Of a stretch of 64,000 bases of DNA, positions 1-9,178 are shown piece after piece. A program made the translations under genes and the position numbers. Each line of letters opens with the position of its first letter. Position 1 is the stretch's first letter. The notes under the pieces are model-generated. The model did not search any database and was not told the DNA's origin. It was given only the letters and a program-made list of their open reading frames with translations. Source of the stretch: Kutzneria sp. CA-103260 (lineage in GTDB: Bacteria; Actinomycetota; Actinomycetes; Mycobacteriales; Pseudonocardiaceae); assembly GCF_018263855.1 (NCBI RefSeq), contig NZ_CP073318.1:5518001-5582000 (forward strand), written 5' to 3'.

Positions 1-1218
1 GTCCACCCGGCCCTGGTGTACCAGGCCGCCGTGGTCGGCCACGACCCAGTCACCGGTCCGGTACCACAAATCGTCGGTCAGCGGTGTGGTTTCGTCGAGT
101 ACGACGACCTCGCCGCCGTCCCAGCGCACAAAACGGCCCACATTGTCGACTGCGTTCAAGTACCCGGGAAAACGCTGCGGGCCGCGAACGCACAACTCAC
201 CCGCCGTATCCGACGGTCCGTCGGGGCCGATCAGCAGCTGTTCCTGGCCGGGATAGAGGTTGCCTATCGGTATCGTCCCGTTGGCCGTGTGTGGCCAGTC
301 GGCCACGTTTCGGGGCAGCCGGTATTCGGCGCAGCTGATGGTCAGTTCGGTCGGCCCGTACAGATTCTCCAGCTCGCCGTTCACCGCCGCGGCCCGCCAG
401 GCCTCGGCCTGGTTGCGGGTCAGCTGCTCGCCGCAGAACAGGCTCCAGCGCAACGTCGGCATGCTGTCCGGCGGCAGCGCCCGCAGCCGGCGGGCGAAGG
501 ACACCGCCGACGGCACCGAGAACCAGTGCGTCAGCTCCCGGCCCGCGACGTACCGCGAGGGAGCCATCAGCTCGGCCCGGTTCGGCACGACCAGCGTGCC
601 GCCGCCGGCCCACGTCGCGAACAGATCGAAGACCGACAGGTCGAAGGTCAGGTCGAAGGTCTGCGAGACGCGGCTGCCCGGGCCGATGTCGTAGCGGGGC
701 ACGACATGTCCCAGATACGCGGTGACGTTGCCGTGCCGGATCGGCACGCCCTTCGGGACGCCGGTCGAACCCGAGGTGAACAGGATGTACGCGATGTCGT
801 CGGCATTCCCGCGGTACGGCGGCAGCGCGGCCGCCGGCGCGGATCGAGGCGACCGGTACAGCATCGGCGCCGGCAGCTCCACCTCCATGCCGTCTTCCAC
901 CAGCACGAGGTCGAGCCCGGCCGCCGCGGCGACGGCCGCGTTCCGCGCCACCGGGAAGGCGGCGTTGAGCGGCACCACCGTGGCACCAAGCCGTTGCACC
1001 GCAAGGTAACCGGCATACGCGAACAAGGTCCGACCGGCGGCCAGCAGCCCGATCCGGCGAGGCGCCGTGCGGTGCTCCGCGAGCACCGCGGCGGCCAGCC
1101 CGTCGGCCAGGTCGCTCAGTTCCCGGTAGGTCAGGCGGTCCTCGCCCACCTCGATCGCGACCTCGTCGCCGTGCCGGGCCACCGAGGCCGCGAACAAGTC
1201 ATAGAGGGTCCGAACCAT
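1..1218 (-). CDS. Discrete adenylation (AMP-binding) protein of an NRPS cluster, cut by window edge
   Basis: An ANL-superfamily enzyme that should activate an amino or aryl acid as its adenylate. The first 406 residues are visible. A-domain signatures are clear: the P-loop-like core LFTSGSTGVPKG near residue 145, FDLTFDLSVFDLF, NLYGPTELT and YRTGDW. Aligned by eye to GrsA, the pocket reads D-L-F-S-L-C-L-I-S, which matches no code I recognise. There is no condensation domain in front. Its ATG at 1218 lies inside the 3' end of the upstream monooxygenase gene (20-base overlap), so translation is probably coupled. The preceding NRPS ends in a condensation domain with no partner A domain, so this protein may supply the next module in trans. 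Whether a carrier domain follows lies outside the window. Confidence 0.85.
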   Translation of the reverse strand, partial: MVRTLYDLFAASVARHGDEVAIEVGEDRLTYRELSDLADGLAAAVLAEHRTAPRRIGLLAAGRTLFAYAGYLAVQRLGATVVPLNAAFPVARNAAVAAAAGLDLVLVEDGMEVELPAPMLYRSPRSAPAAALPPYRGNADDIAYILFTSGSTGVPKGVPIRHGNVTAYLGHVVPRYDIGPGSRVSQTFDLTFDLSVFDLFATWAGGGTLVVPNRAELMAPSRYVAGRELTHWFSVPSAVSFARRLRALPPDSMPTLRWSLFCGEQLTRNQAEAWRAAAVNGELENLYGPTELTISCAEYRLPRNVADWPHTANGTIPIGNLYPGQEQLLIGPDGPSDTAGELCVRGPQRFPGYLNAVDNVGRFVRWDGGEVVVLDETTPLTDDLWYRTGDWVVADHGGLVHQGRVD

Positions 1219-2233
1219 GGCTCGCCCTTCCTCCCCGGTCGGCCGTGAGCTTGAGGGCGATCGCCGCGTGGTGCAGGTCCTCCTCGTCGAGGAGGCCGTC
1301 CAGGATCACGGTGGACACGCCCAGCGAGAAATAGCGCTGCAGCAGCTCACCGACCTCGGCGTGGCTGCCGACGAGGTACGGCGAGAACGTCCGCGACGAC
1401 CGGAACGGGTAGAGCCAGTAGACGTCCTCCCGCACCGGCGACCGCGAGACGTCGTCCGCGAGGTTGCGGTGCCACCGCGATTCGGTGCGGGTGGCCGAGA
1501 GGTCGTGCAGCTGCTCGCCCTCCGCCGTGACCGGGAACCGCTCGCGGGCCACCCGCCACGCCTCCTCCGAGCTGTCCCGGGCGATGATCCCGAAGCCGAC
1601 ACCGCTGCCGGCGAACGGCAGGCCGGCCGGCTGGTTGTCGATCTCCTGCGGATAGGCCAGCCGGGTCGCGCCGAGTGCCTGCTGGGTGCGGCGACAGGCG
1701 TCGGACGCGCCGGAGACGAACATCTTGGGGAACAGCCGCGTGACCTGGTCGGCCGGCAGCCGCGGCGAGAGCCGGACGCCGTTGAGCCGGTAGTGGTCCC
1801 CGGCGAACTTCAGCGGTCGCTCCTCCAGCAGCATGCGCTGCACGATCTCGCCGTACTCCCGCAGCCGGTCGTACCGGTCGTCGTGCGGCAGGGCACAGCC
1901 GACCTCCCGCAGGTGCCGGGCGAACCCGCCGCTGACCAGGTTCAGGTCGACCCGCCGGCGGAACAGGCCGCCGATCGTGTTGATCATCCGGACGGCCGCC
2001 ACCGGGTGGCTGTAGACCGGGTTCACCGCGACCAGCGGGGCGATCCGGTCGGTGTGCCCGATGATCAGCTGGGCCAGCAGCCACGGGTCCAGGCTGCGGT
2101 TGTCGGTGAACGTGAGGATGCCGGCGAAGCCGGCCTCCTCGGTGTGGCCGGCCACGTCGACGATCCGCCCGCGGTAGCGGTCCAGCGCCTCGCCCGCCCG
2201 CATCGGCGGGATCGAGGTGTAGATGGCGGTCAT
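1199..2233 (-). CDS. LLM-class flavin-dependent monooxygenase (alkanesulfonate monooxygenase-like)
   Basis: 344 residues with a bacterial-luciferase-like TIM barrel. Recognisable segments include TFTDNRSLDPWLLAQ, the conserved NPVYSHPVAA strand, RRVDLNLVSGG near residue 93, and a YDRLREYGEIVQ helix. It resembles the SsuD branch, whose members use reduced FMN and oxygen to oxidise small substrates. The ATG at 2233 is only 3 bases after the stop of the other monooxygenase, and the gene's end overlaps the adenylation gene, so all three form one operon. A role in tailoring the peptide or making an unusual precursor is inferred from position; the substrate is unknown. Confidence 0.85.
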   Translation of the reverse strand: MTAIYTSIPPMRAGEALDRYRGRIVDVAGHTEEAGFAGILTFTDNRSLDPWLLAQLIIGHTDRIAPLVAVNPVYSHPVAAVRMINTIGGLFRRRVDLNLVSGGFARHLREVGCALPHDDRYDRLREYGEIVQRMLLEERPLKFAGDHYRLNGVRLSPRLPADQVTRLFPKMFVSGASDACRRTQQALGATRLAYPQEIDNQPAGLPFAGSGVGFGIIARDSSEEAWRVARERFPVTAEGEQLHDLSATRTESRWHRNLADDVSRSPVREDVYWLYPFRSSRTFSPYLVGSHAEVGELLQRYFSLGVSTVILDGLLDEEDLHHAAIALKLTADRGGRASHGSDPL

Positions 2234-2236
2234 CGC

Positions 2237-3256
2237 TCAGCCCAGGAACTGCGCCGCGAACCGCTTGATGCCGTCGAGCACGGCCTCCGGCGGCAGGCCG
2301 AAGTCGACCAGGCAGGCGATCTCGCCGACCCCGGCCGAGCCGACCCTCTCGATCATCTCGCCGATCTTCTCCACCGACCCGAGCAGCGAACCGTGCTCGT
2401 AGTACTTGTCGAACGCCACGTCCAGCAGCTCGTTGACCATCTCCTCGTCCTCGGCCGCGGCCGACACGTCGGACCGGCCCCGCCCGGACAGCTCGCTCTG
2501 CTTGAGCGACAGCGCCGAGCGCAGGTAGCCGCGCATCGCCTCGCCCACGGTCGACCGCACGTCCTCGCCGATCGCGCCGGCGTAGGTGTGCAGCATCAGC
2601 GTCACCAGGCCGTCGGCCCCGCCGAGCTGGCCCCGGTACGCGGCGATGTTGTCGGCGAGCGCGGGCAGGTCCTGCCCGATCATGTGGGTCAGCACGTTCA
2701 CCCGGTGCCGGCCGGCCTGCTCGAACGTGCCGCGGCTGCCGCCGCTGGTCGCCCAGACCGGGATCTCGGCCTGCACCGGCTGCGGCTGGATGCCCACACG
2801 CAGCGTCTCGCCGGCGCCGTTGCGGCGTTCGACCTGCCCGCCGGACCACAGCGTCCGCAGCTCGCCGAACTGCTCCCACATCACCTCGCGCCGGTCGGCG
2901 AAGCGGTCCGGGGCGAGGGCGAAGTCGTTGGCGTTCCAGCCGCTGCCGATCGACACCGAGACGCGGCCGCCGCTGAGGTTGTCCACCATGGACCACTCCT
3001 CGGCGACCCGGATGCTCTCGTGCAGCGGCGTGATCACGCTGCCGGCCCGCAGGCCGATGTGGCGGGTCGAGGCGGCCAGGTGGGCGGCCATCACCGCCGG
3101 GTTGGGGAAGATGCCGCCGAAGTCGCCGAAGTGCCGCTCCGGCACCCAGACCGCGGCGAAGCCGAGGTCGTCGGCCAGGCGGCTGGCCTCGAGCACCAGG
3201 TCGTAGCGACCCCGCTGACGCGGGGTGCTCGAGAAGAACATGATCGAGTAGTCCAC
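2237..3256 (-). CDS. MupA/Atu3671-type luciferase-like FMN monooxygenase
   Basis: 339 residues. The N-terminal FFSSTP segment, VWVPERHFGDFGG (about residue 41), the GLRAGSVITPLH strand and the DNLSGGRVSVSIGSGWN core match the MupA/Atu3671 subfamily. That subfamily is found in NRPS and PKS pathways, both as free proteins and as embedded domains. The reading frame stays open far upstream into the NRPS gene, but the GTG at 3256, preceded by AAGGGGAG, aligns with the family start. The gene begins 17 bases after the NRPS stop. It probably oxidises the NRPS intermediate or a precursor; the exact chemistry cannot be read from sequence. Confidence 0.87.
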   Translation of the reverse strand: MDYSIMFFSSTPRQRGRYDLVLEASRLADDLGFAAVWVPERHFGDFGGIFPNPAVMAAHLAASTRHIGLRAGSVITPLHESIRVAEEWSMVDNLSGGRVSVSIGSGWNANDFALAPDRFADRREVMWEQFGELRTLWSGGQVERRNGAGETLRVGIQPQPVQAEIPVWATSGGSRGTFEQAGRHRVNVLTHMIGQDLPALADNIAAYRGQLGGADGLVTLMLHTYAGAIGEDVRSTVGEAMRGYLRSALSLKQSELSGRGRSDVSAAAEDEEMVNELLDVAFDKYYEHGSLLGSVEKIGEMIERVGSAGVGEIACLVDFGLPPEAVLDGIKRFAAQFLG

Positions 3257-3273
3257 GGTGGCGGTGCTCCCCT

Positions 3274-6200
3274 TCAGGCGGTCGGACCGTCGACCGGCAG
3301 CCGGCTGACCCGGCTGTCGAGGTCGGCGGCGGTCAAGGCGTGCAACAGGTTGAGGTAGTGCTCGGTCAGGCGGGCGACGGTGGCCGGCTCGAACAGGTCC
3401 TGGCTGTACTCCATGCCGCCGACAACGGCGTCGCCCTGCTCCTTCAGCGACAGCGTGAGGTCGTACTTGGCCACGCCCGGGTCGATGTCGGCCATCTCGG
3501 CCGTCAGCTCGGGCAGCCGGAGCTCGGTCACCGGCGTGTTCTGCAGGATGAACATCACCTGGAACAGCGGCGGATAGCTGCGGCTGCGCCGCGGCGCGAG
3601 CTCCTCGACCAGCTTCTCGAACGGGACGTCCTGGTTCTCGTAGGCCTTCAGCGCGGTGTCGCGGACCCGGGCCAGCAGCTCGGCGACGGTCGGGTCGTCG
3701 TCGAGCCGGGTCCGGATCGGCAGCGTGTTCACGAAGAACCCGATCAGCCGCTCGAACTCGGTGCGGGTCCGGTTGGCCATCGGCGTGCCGACCGTGATGT
3801 CGGTGCGGCCGCCGAACCGGGACAGCAGCACGTTGAACGCGGCGAACAACACCATGAACAGCGTGACGTCCTGGCGCCGGCCCAGTTCGCGCAGCCGGTT
3901 CGTCAGCTCGGGCGGGATCGTCAGCGGGGCCCGGGAGCCGCGGAAGGTCTGCGCGTGGGGCCGGGGGCGGTCGGTGGGCAGCTCCAGCAGCGGCGGGGCG
4001 CCGGCCAGATGCTCGCGCCAGTGGCGAACCTGGTCCGTCAGCTGGCCGTTGGCGAACAGGTCTCGTTGCCACGCCGCGAAATCGGTGTACTGGATGGGCA
4101 GCGGCGGCAGCACCGTCTCGATCGGACGGTCGTCGCCGCCGGCCAGGTGCCCGTACAGCGCGGTCAGCTCGTTGATCAGCACCGTCTGCGACCAGCCGTC
4201 GAAGACGATGTGGTGCACGGTCAGCACCAGCGTGTGCGCATCGGGCGCGGTGTGGATCAGATGGGCCCGCACCAGCGGCCCGGTGGCGAGGTCGAACGGC
4301 CTGGTGGCAATGGCCTTCACCAGCTCGGCCACGTCGTCGGCGCGGTGCCGGGTCGCGTCGTGCTCACCGAGCCGCAGCCGGAATTCGCCGTCGATGCGGG
4401 GCTTCGGCTGGCCGTCGTCGACGGCGAACGCGGTGCGCAGCGTCTCGTGCCGGTCGGTGATCACCTGCAGCGCGGTGCGCAGCGCCGCGACGTTCACCTT
4501 GCCCCGCAAGCGAAGGATGACGGTGCTGTGGTAGGTCGCGGTGTTCGGTGCGAGCTGGTCGAGGAACCACAACCGGTCCTGCCCGAACGACAGCCCGGCC
4601 GGCTCGGACCGCCGCCGTGGCCCGGTCCGGGCCGGGCTCTCCCCCGCGCCGGCGACGATCGCCGCGATGCCGGCGACGGTCGGCGTGTGGAAGAACGCTC
4701 GGAGGGGAATCTTCCGCTCCGGGAAGGCTTCCCGCAGGCGGGCGAGCAGCGCCATCGCCAGCAGCGAGTGGCCGCCGAGGGTGAAGAAGCTGTCGTGGAC
4801 GCCGATCGACTCGGCTGGCCGGCCGAGCGTGGCCGACCACAGGTCGAGGATCCGCTGCTCGGTCTCGTCGCGGGCGCCGGTGTGGTCGCCGCCGGCGAAC
4901 GTCGGCTCGGGCAGCGCCGCCCGGTCGAGCTTTCCGTTGGGGGTCAACGGGATGGCCGTGAGCGCGACCACAGCGGCCGGGATCATGTAGTCGGGCAGGC
5001 TGGTCTTGAGGTGGTCGGCCAGCGTCGCCGGAGTCGAGCCGTCGGCGGTGGCCACGTACGCGACGATCCGGGCGTTGTCCGGCGTCGGCTGGTCCAGCAC
5101 GGCCGCGGCCGCCTGCACCTCGGGGTGGCGGGTCAGCGTGTGCTCGATCTCGCCGAGTTCGATGCGGAAACCGCGCAGCTTGATCTGGTGGTCGACGCGG
5201 CCGAGGAACCGGATCGTCCCGTCGGCCTCGTACCGGGCCAGGTCGCCCGTGCGGTAGAGCCGCTGGCCGGGCTCGCCGGAGAGGTGGTCGGGGATGAAGC
5301 GCTCCGCGGTCAGCCGGGGCCGGCCGTGGTAGCCGCGGGCCAGGCCCAGGCCGCCGATGTGCAGTTCGCCCGGCACGCCGACCGGCGTCGGATTTCCGTG
5401 CCGGTCAAGAATGTGCAGCCGGTGGCCGGGCAGCGGGCGGCCGATCGCCGGTTCCCGCTCGGCGTCCGGATCCACCACGGCGCTGGAGCACCAGACAGTG
5501 GCCTCGGTCGGCCCGTACATGTTCCACAGCCGGCCGGTCTTCGCACCGAGCTGGCGCGCCAGGTCGGCCGGCAGCGCCTCGCCGCCGCACAGCGCCCGCA
5601 GGGTCGGGTCGCCCGGCCACTGGGACGCCAGCAGCTGGCGCCAGCCGGACGGCGTGGCCTGGACGATCGACGCGTTCGACCGCGCCAGCAGGCCGTGCAG
5701 CAGGTCGCCGTCGACCGCGGTGTCCTCGTCGACGATCTCCACCGTCGCGCCGCAGCTGAGCGGCATGAAGATCTCCAACGCCGAGATGTCGAAGGAGATG
5801 GTGGTCAGCGCCGGCAGCACGTCCTGCTCGGTCGCGTTGTACATCTCGATCGAGGCCAGCATGTGGTTGACGATGCTGGCGTGCTCGATCATCACGCCCT
5901 TGGGTTTGCCGGTGGATCCCGAGGTGTAGATGACGTATGCGAGGTCGCGCGCCGTCGTGCGGGCATCGGGCCGCTCGGTCGAGCGGCCCTCGACCTCGCC
6001 GTCGTCGTCGAGGGCGAGCGCGGTCGTGGTCTCCGGCAGCAGGGATCGCAGGTGGGTCTGGGTCAGCGCGAGCGATGCCCGCGCGTCGTCCAGGATGTGG
6101 TGCAGGCGCTGCTGGGGATGCGACGGATCCAGCGGCAGGTAGGCGGCGCCGGACTTGAGGATGGCCAGCAGCCCCACCAAGGTGTCCAGCGATCGGTCGA

Positions 6201-7836
6201 CGAGCAGCGTGACCATCGCGCCCGGCTTCGCGCCGTGGTCGATGAGCCACCACGCCACCCGGTTCGCCCGCTCGTCGAGTTCGCGGTAGCAGAGCCGGTT
6301 CTCCCCGTGCCGGGCGGCGATCGCGTCCGGCGTCTTGTCCGCCTGCGCCTCGAACAACTGGTGCAGGCCAGGATTGATCGGCGCCGGCGCCGGCTGGGCG
6401 TTCCAGTCCCGGGTGATGCGCCGGTGCTCGTCCGGCGACAGCATCGGCAGCCGGCTGACCCGCGTGCCGGAACCGGCATCGGCCAGCGCCCGCAACAGGT
6501 TCAGGTAATGCCCGGTCAGCCGGGTGACGGTGGCCGGCTCGAACAGGTCCAGGCTGTACTCGATGCCGCCGCTGATCACGTCGCCCTGTTCCTTCAGCGA
6601 CAGCGTGAGGTCGTACTTGGCCACCCCCGGGTCAACGTCCACGACCTCAGCGGTCAGACCGGGCAGCCGCACCTCGTTGGTGGGCGTGTTCTGCAGGATG
6701 AACAGGACCTGGAACAGCGGCGAGTGGCTCAGGTCGCGTTCCGGCGCGAGCTCCTCGACCAGCTTCTCGAACGGCACGTCCTGGTGGTCGTACGCCTTGA
6801 GGGCGTTGCCGCGGACCCGGTCCAGCAGCTGCGCGACCGTCGGGTCGTCGTCCAGCCGGGTCCGAATGGGCAGGGTGTTGACGAAGAAGCCGATCAGCGG
6901 TTCGAGGTCGGTGCGGGTCCGGTTGGCGACGGGCGTGCCGACCGTGATGTCGGTGTGTGAGCTGTACCGGGACAGCAGCAGCGTGAACCCGGCGAACAGG
7001 GTCATGAACAACGTGGCGTCGTGCTGCCGGCCGAGGTCCCGCAGCCGCCGCGTCAGGTCGGCCGGGATCGTCACCGCGGACCGGGCCCCGCGGAAGGTCT
7101 GCGCGGCGGGCCGGGCGTGGTCCGTCGGCAGCTCCAGCAACGCCGGCGCGCCGGCGAGGTGATCACGCCAGTACGCGATCTGCTTGTCCAGGTGGCCGTC
7201 GGCGAACTGCGTCCGCTGCCACGCCGCGAAGTCGCCGTACTGGATCGGCAGCGGTGGCAGCACGGTCGCGCTGCCACCGACCAGCTGGCTGTAGGCCGTG
7301 GTCAGTTCCTTCACCAGCACCGACTGCGACCAGCCGTCGAAGGCGATGTGGTGCACCGTCACCACCAGCGTGTGGGCCGTGGGCGCGGTGCGGATCAGCA
7401 GCGCGCGGATCAGCGGCCCGGTGGCGAGGTCGAACGGTTCGGCGACGGACGCCAGGATCGCCGCCTCGACCTCGTCGGCGCCCAGTCCCTCGGCGTCCTG
7501 CCGTGCGAGCTCGATCCGGTGGCCCGGCTCGATGCGGACGTCGGGCCGGCCGGCCGCGACCGGGAACGAGGCCCGCAGCGTCTCGTGCCGGTCGACGACC
7601 GTCTGCAGCGCCCCGCGCAAATCCTCGGCCCGCACAGTGCCGGACAAGCGAAAAACAAGCGCACTGTTGTAAGTTGCGGTATTCGGTGCGAGCTGGTCGA
7701 GAAACCAGAGCCGCTCCTGCCCGAACGACAGCGCTGCCGTGGCGCCGTCCCGGCGAGGAATGCCGAACTCCTCCGCCGGACCGAGCCCCTCGGCCTGCAG
7801 AAGGCGGTCGAGCAGCAGCCTACGGACCTCAGACAT
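3274..7836 (-). CDS. Nonribosomal peptide synthetase, C-A-T-C
   Basis: 1520 residues. A condensation domain (HHIAFDGWS near 160) is followed by an adenylation domain (IYTSGSTGKPKG near 632, NMYGPTEATVW, YRTGDLARY, and NGKLDR at the end). Then come a carrier domain (LGGHSLLAM near 1022; the Ser takes phosphopantetheine) and a second condensation domain (HHIVFDGWS near 1206), after which the protein stops. There is no thioesterase or epimerase. Aligned to GrsA, the A pocket reads D-I-L-A-L-G-M-V-W, close to codes I associate with glycine; this is a hand alignment, so the assignment is weak. The two condensation domains are similar along their length, suggesting module duplication. The terminal C domain presumably joins this module to the discrete adenylation protein downstream. 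The ATG at 7836 was chosen because the condensation fold starts soon after; a longer in-frame extension would run into the upstream gene. Confidence 0.92.
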   Translation of the reverse strand: MSEVRRLLLDRLLQAEGLGPAEEFGIPRRDGATAALSFGQERLWFLDQLAPNTATYNSALVFRLSGTVRAEDLRGALQTVVDRHETLRASFPVAAGRPDVRIEPGHRIELARQDAEGLGADEVEAAILASVAEPFDLATGPLIRALLIRTAPTAHTLVVTVHHIAFDGWSQSVLVKELTTAYSQLVGGSATVLPPLPIQYGDFAAWQRTQFADGHLDKQIAYWRDHLAGAPALLELPTDHARPAAQTFRGARSAVTIPADLTRRLRDLGRQHDATLFMTLFAGFTLLLSRYSSHTDITVGTPVANRTRTDLEPLIGFFVNTLPIRTRLDDDPTVAQLLDRVRGNALKAYDHQDVPFEKLVEELAPERDLSHSPLFQVLFILQNTPTNEVRLPGLTAEVVDVDPGVAKYDLTLSLKEQGDVISGGIEYSLDLFEPATVTRLTGHYLNLLRALADAGSGTRVSRLPMLSPDEHRRITRDWNAQPAPAPINPGLHQLFEAQADKTPDAIAARHGENRLCYRELDERANRVAWWLIDHGAKPGAMVTLLVDRSLDTLVGLLAILKSGAAYLPLDPSHPQQRLHHILDDARASLALTQTHLRSLLPETTTALALDDDGEVEGRSTERPDARTTARDLAYVIYTSGSTGKPKGVMIEHASIVNHMLASIEMYNATEQDVLPALTTISFDISALEIFMPLSCGATVEIVDEDTAVDGDLLHGLLARSNASIVQATPSGWRQLLASQWPGDPTLRALCGGEALPADLARQLGAKTGRLWNMYGPTEATVWCSSAVVDPDAEREPAIGRPLPGHRLHILDRHGNPTPVGVPGELHIGGLGLARGYHGRPRLTAERFIPDHLSGEPGQRLYRTGDLARYEADGTIRFLGRVDHQIKLRGFRIELGEIEHTLTRHPEVQAAAAVLDQPTPDNARIVAYVATADGSTPATLADHLKTSLPDYMIPAAVVALTAIPLTPNGKLDRAALPEPTFAGGDHTGARDETEQRILDLWSATLGRPAESIGVHDSFFTLGGHSLLAMALLARLREAFPERKIPLRAFFHTPTVAGIAAIVAGAGESPARTGPRRRSEPAGLSFGQDRLWFLDQLAPNTATYHSTVILRLRGKVNVAALRTALQVITDRHETLRTAFAVDDGQPKPRIDGEFRLRLGEHDATRHRADDVAELVKAIATRPFDLATGPLVRAHLIHTAPDAHTLVLTVHHIVFDGWSQTVLINELTALYGHLAGGDDRPIETVLPPLPIQYTDFAAWQRDLFANGQLTDQVRHWREHLAGAPPLLELPTDRPRPHAQTFRGSRAPLTIPPELTNRLRELGRRQDVTLFMVLFAAFNVLLSRFGGRTDITVGTPMANRTRTEFERLIGFFVNTLPIRTRLDDDPTVAELLARVRDTALKAYENQDVPFEKLVEELAPRRSRSYPPLFQVMFILQNTPVTELRLPELTAEMADIDPGVAKYDLTLSLKEQGDAVVGGMEYSQDLFEPATVARLTEHYLNLLHALTAADLDSRVSRLPVDGPTA

Positions 7837-7871
7837 GAGCACCCCAAACCAAACCCGAAAGTTGCTGAGTC

Positions 7872-8933
7872 TCAGGAAGCGCGCTGTTCGAGATAGCGCA
7901 TGATCTCGAGCCACGCCTCGCCATTGCGGCGCGCCAACTCCGCGATCACCTCCACGCAGTGCGACGGCACATTGTCGACGTACTGCTTCCACTGGACCAC
8001 ACCCGTCGTCTGCGCGTCCAGCCACCGCAGAAGAGCACGTCCCGCTTCGGAGAAACGCAATGAAGGATCTTTTCGCAGCATGTGCAGCACCGTGTCGAAG
8101 TCGGGGCCGGCCGGTGCATTCCGACTGCGAACCGCACCGTCGGTCCGGGCACTCTCCCGCGTTTTCTTCTCGGGCCGCGACGCGCGCAGACCGTCGGGCA
8201 CGGGGTGCGCCCCGTCTCGCAGCCGGTTGCGCACGTCCAGCGCCGTCGCCGGCGAGACGCCGGCGGCCGCGGCGATCTGCCGGATCGACGCCTCCGGCCG
8301 GCTCTTGATCAGCTCGCTGGCCAGCAGTCGTCCTTCGACCTGGTCAACCGGCCGGACCCGGCCATCCCGGCCGATCCGCGCGCCGGCGTTCAACTGCCCG
8401 GGCTGGTCACTCGAACGGCGCCGGACCGCGCCCACGCTGGTCCACGACACCCCGGCGACCGCCGCGACCTTCCGGTCCGACCACTCCGGCCGGGCCACCA
8501 CGATCCGGGCCACCGCCGCCATTCGGTCGGCCTGCGACAACGGCAGCCCGTGCGCGACATTCGATTCGACAGCTAGGATGAACGCGCTGTCGTCATCACC
8601 CTCGAAAAAGCGCACCCGAATCTGGGTGTCGCCCCGCAGTATCGCCGCCCGCAGCCGGTGCACACCATCGACCACCCGCATCGACGATCGCTGCACCACA
8701 ATTGGCGGCAACACCGCGTTCGAATCGGCGAGCAGCCGAGAATGCTCGTCACTCGCCCCATCCAGCCGCGGCGAGTCGCCCGCGACCAACAGCCCAATAG
8801 ACACCATCTCCACCGCGGAATCAATACCGCGGGCGGCGACCAGTTGATCAACCATAGCGAAGTCAACCCCCCGTGCTCCGGAACCCAGTTTCCCGTCGGC
8901 GGCGTCGACAACACCGTGGACGCTTCGAGCCAC
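7872..8933 (-). CDS. StrR-like pathway regulator with ParB/Srx-type N-terminal domain
   Basis: 353 residues. The ParB-like N-terminal domain shows LPPIVVQ, VVDGVHRLRAAILRG and ESNVAHGLPLS, followed by two helix-turn-helix regions: WSDRKVAAVAGVSWTSVGAV, and ASIRQIAAAAGVSPATALDV about 70 residues later. This is the architecture of the StrR/NovG/Bbr family, cluster-situated activators of antibiotic operons. It lies 35 bases upstream of the NRPS on the same strand. The start is uncertain: the ATG at 8933 gives the longest product, but the ATG at 8855 would still keep the whole ParB-like fold. I found no clear StrR-type operator upstream. Confidence 0.82.
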   Translation of the reverse strand: MARSVHGVVDAADGKLGSGARGVDFAMVDQLVAARGIDSAVEMVSIGLLVAGDSPRLDGASDEHSRLLADSNAVLPPIVVQRSSMRVVDGVHRLRAAILRGDTQIRVRFFEGDDDSAFILAVESNVAHGLPLSQADRMAAVARIVVARPEWSDRKVAAVAGVSWTSVGAVRRRSSDQPGQLNAGARIGRDGRVRPVDQVEGRLLASELIKSRPEASIRQIAAAAGVSPATALDVRNRLRDGAHPVPDGLRASRPEKKTRESARTDGAVRSRNAPAGPDFDTVLHMLRKDPSLRFSEAGRALLRWLDAQTTGVVQWKQYVDNVPSHCVEVIAELARRNGEAWLEIMRYLEQRAS

Positions 8934-9079
8934 CCCGCTCGATTACGTCCCACCGCCTCCGCGGTTATGCCGCGTGACAGTCACTATGCACTTTCGACGT
9001 CCGCGACGGCGGCCAACCGTGTGGACATTTGTGGCCAGCCCGGCCACACCGCGAAGAAATAGCACTCCACCTGCGAATA

Positions 9080-9107
9080 GACCCCGCCGGCTGACGCCAG
9101 CGGGGTC
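9080..9107 (-). terminator. Hairpin after the NB-ARC regulator gene
   Basis: GACCCCGC pairs with GCGGGGTC, and an inner GGC/GCC continues the stem after one mismatch around a TGAC loop. It sits 72 bases past the stop codon of the large regulator on the minus strand. There is no long T run, so it is a GC-rich hairpin of the kind common in actinomycetes. Confidence 0.5.
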
Positions 9108-9178
9108 GAAAGTCGTGTGGTCAGGAGGCCGAAGGCCAGGACGGACAGTTCATGGGGCCGAGCCGGGTGTGAGGTGGC

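Noticed and set aside
1217-3358. Plus-strand open frame across the two flavin monooxygenases
   Set aside because: Antisense shadow: both monooxygenases on the minus strand have full family motifs and ribosome-binding sequences.
3340-6960. Very long open frame on the plus strand opposite the NRPS gene
   Set aside because: It is the antisense of an unambiguous NRPS. It has no domain similarity, only the Arg/Gln/His/Val-rich composition typical of antisense frames in high-GC DNA.
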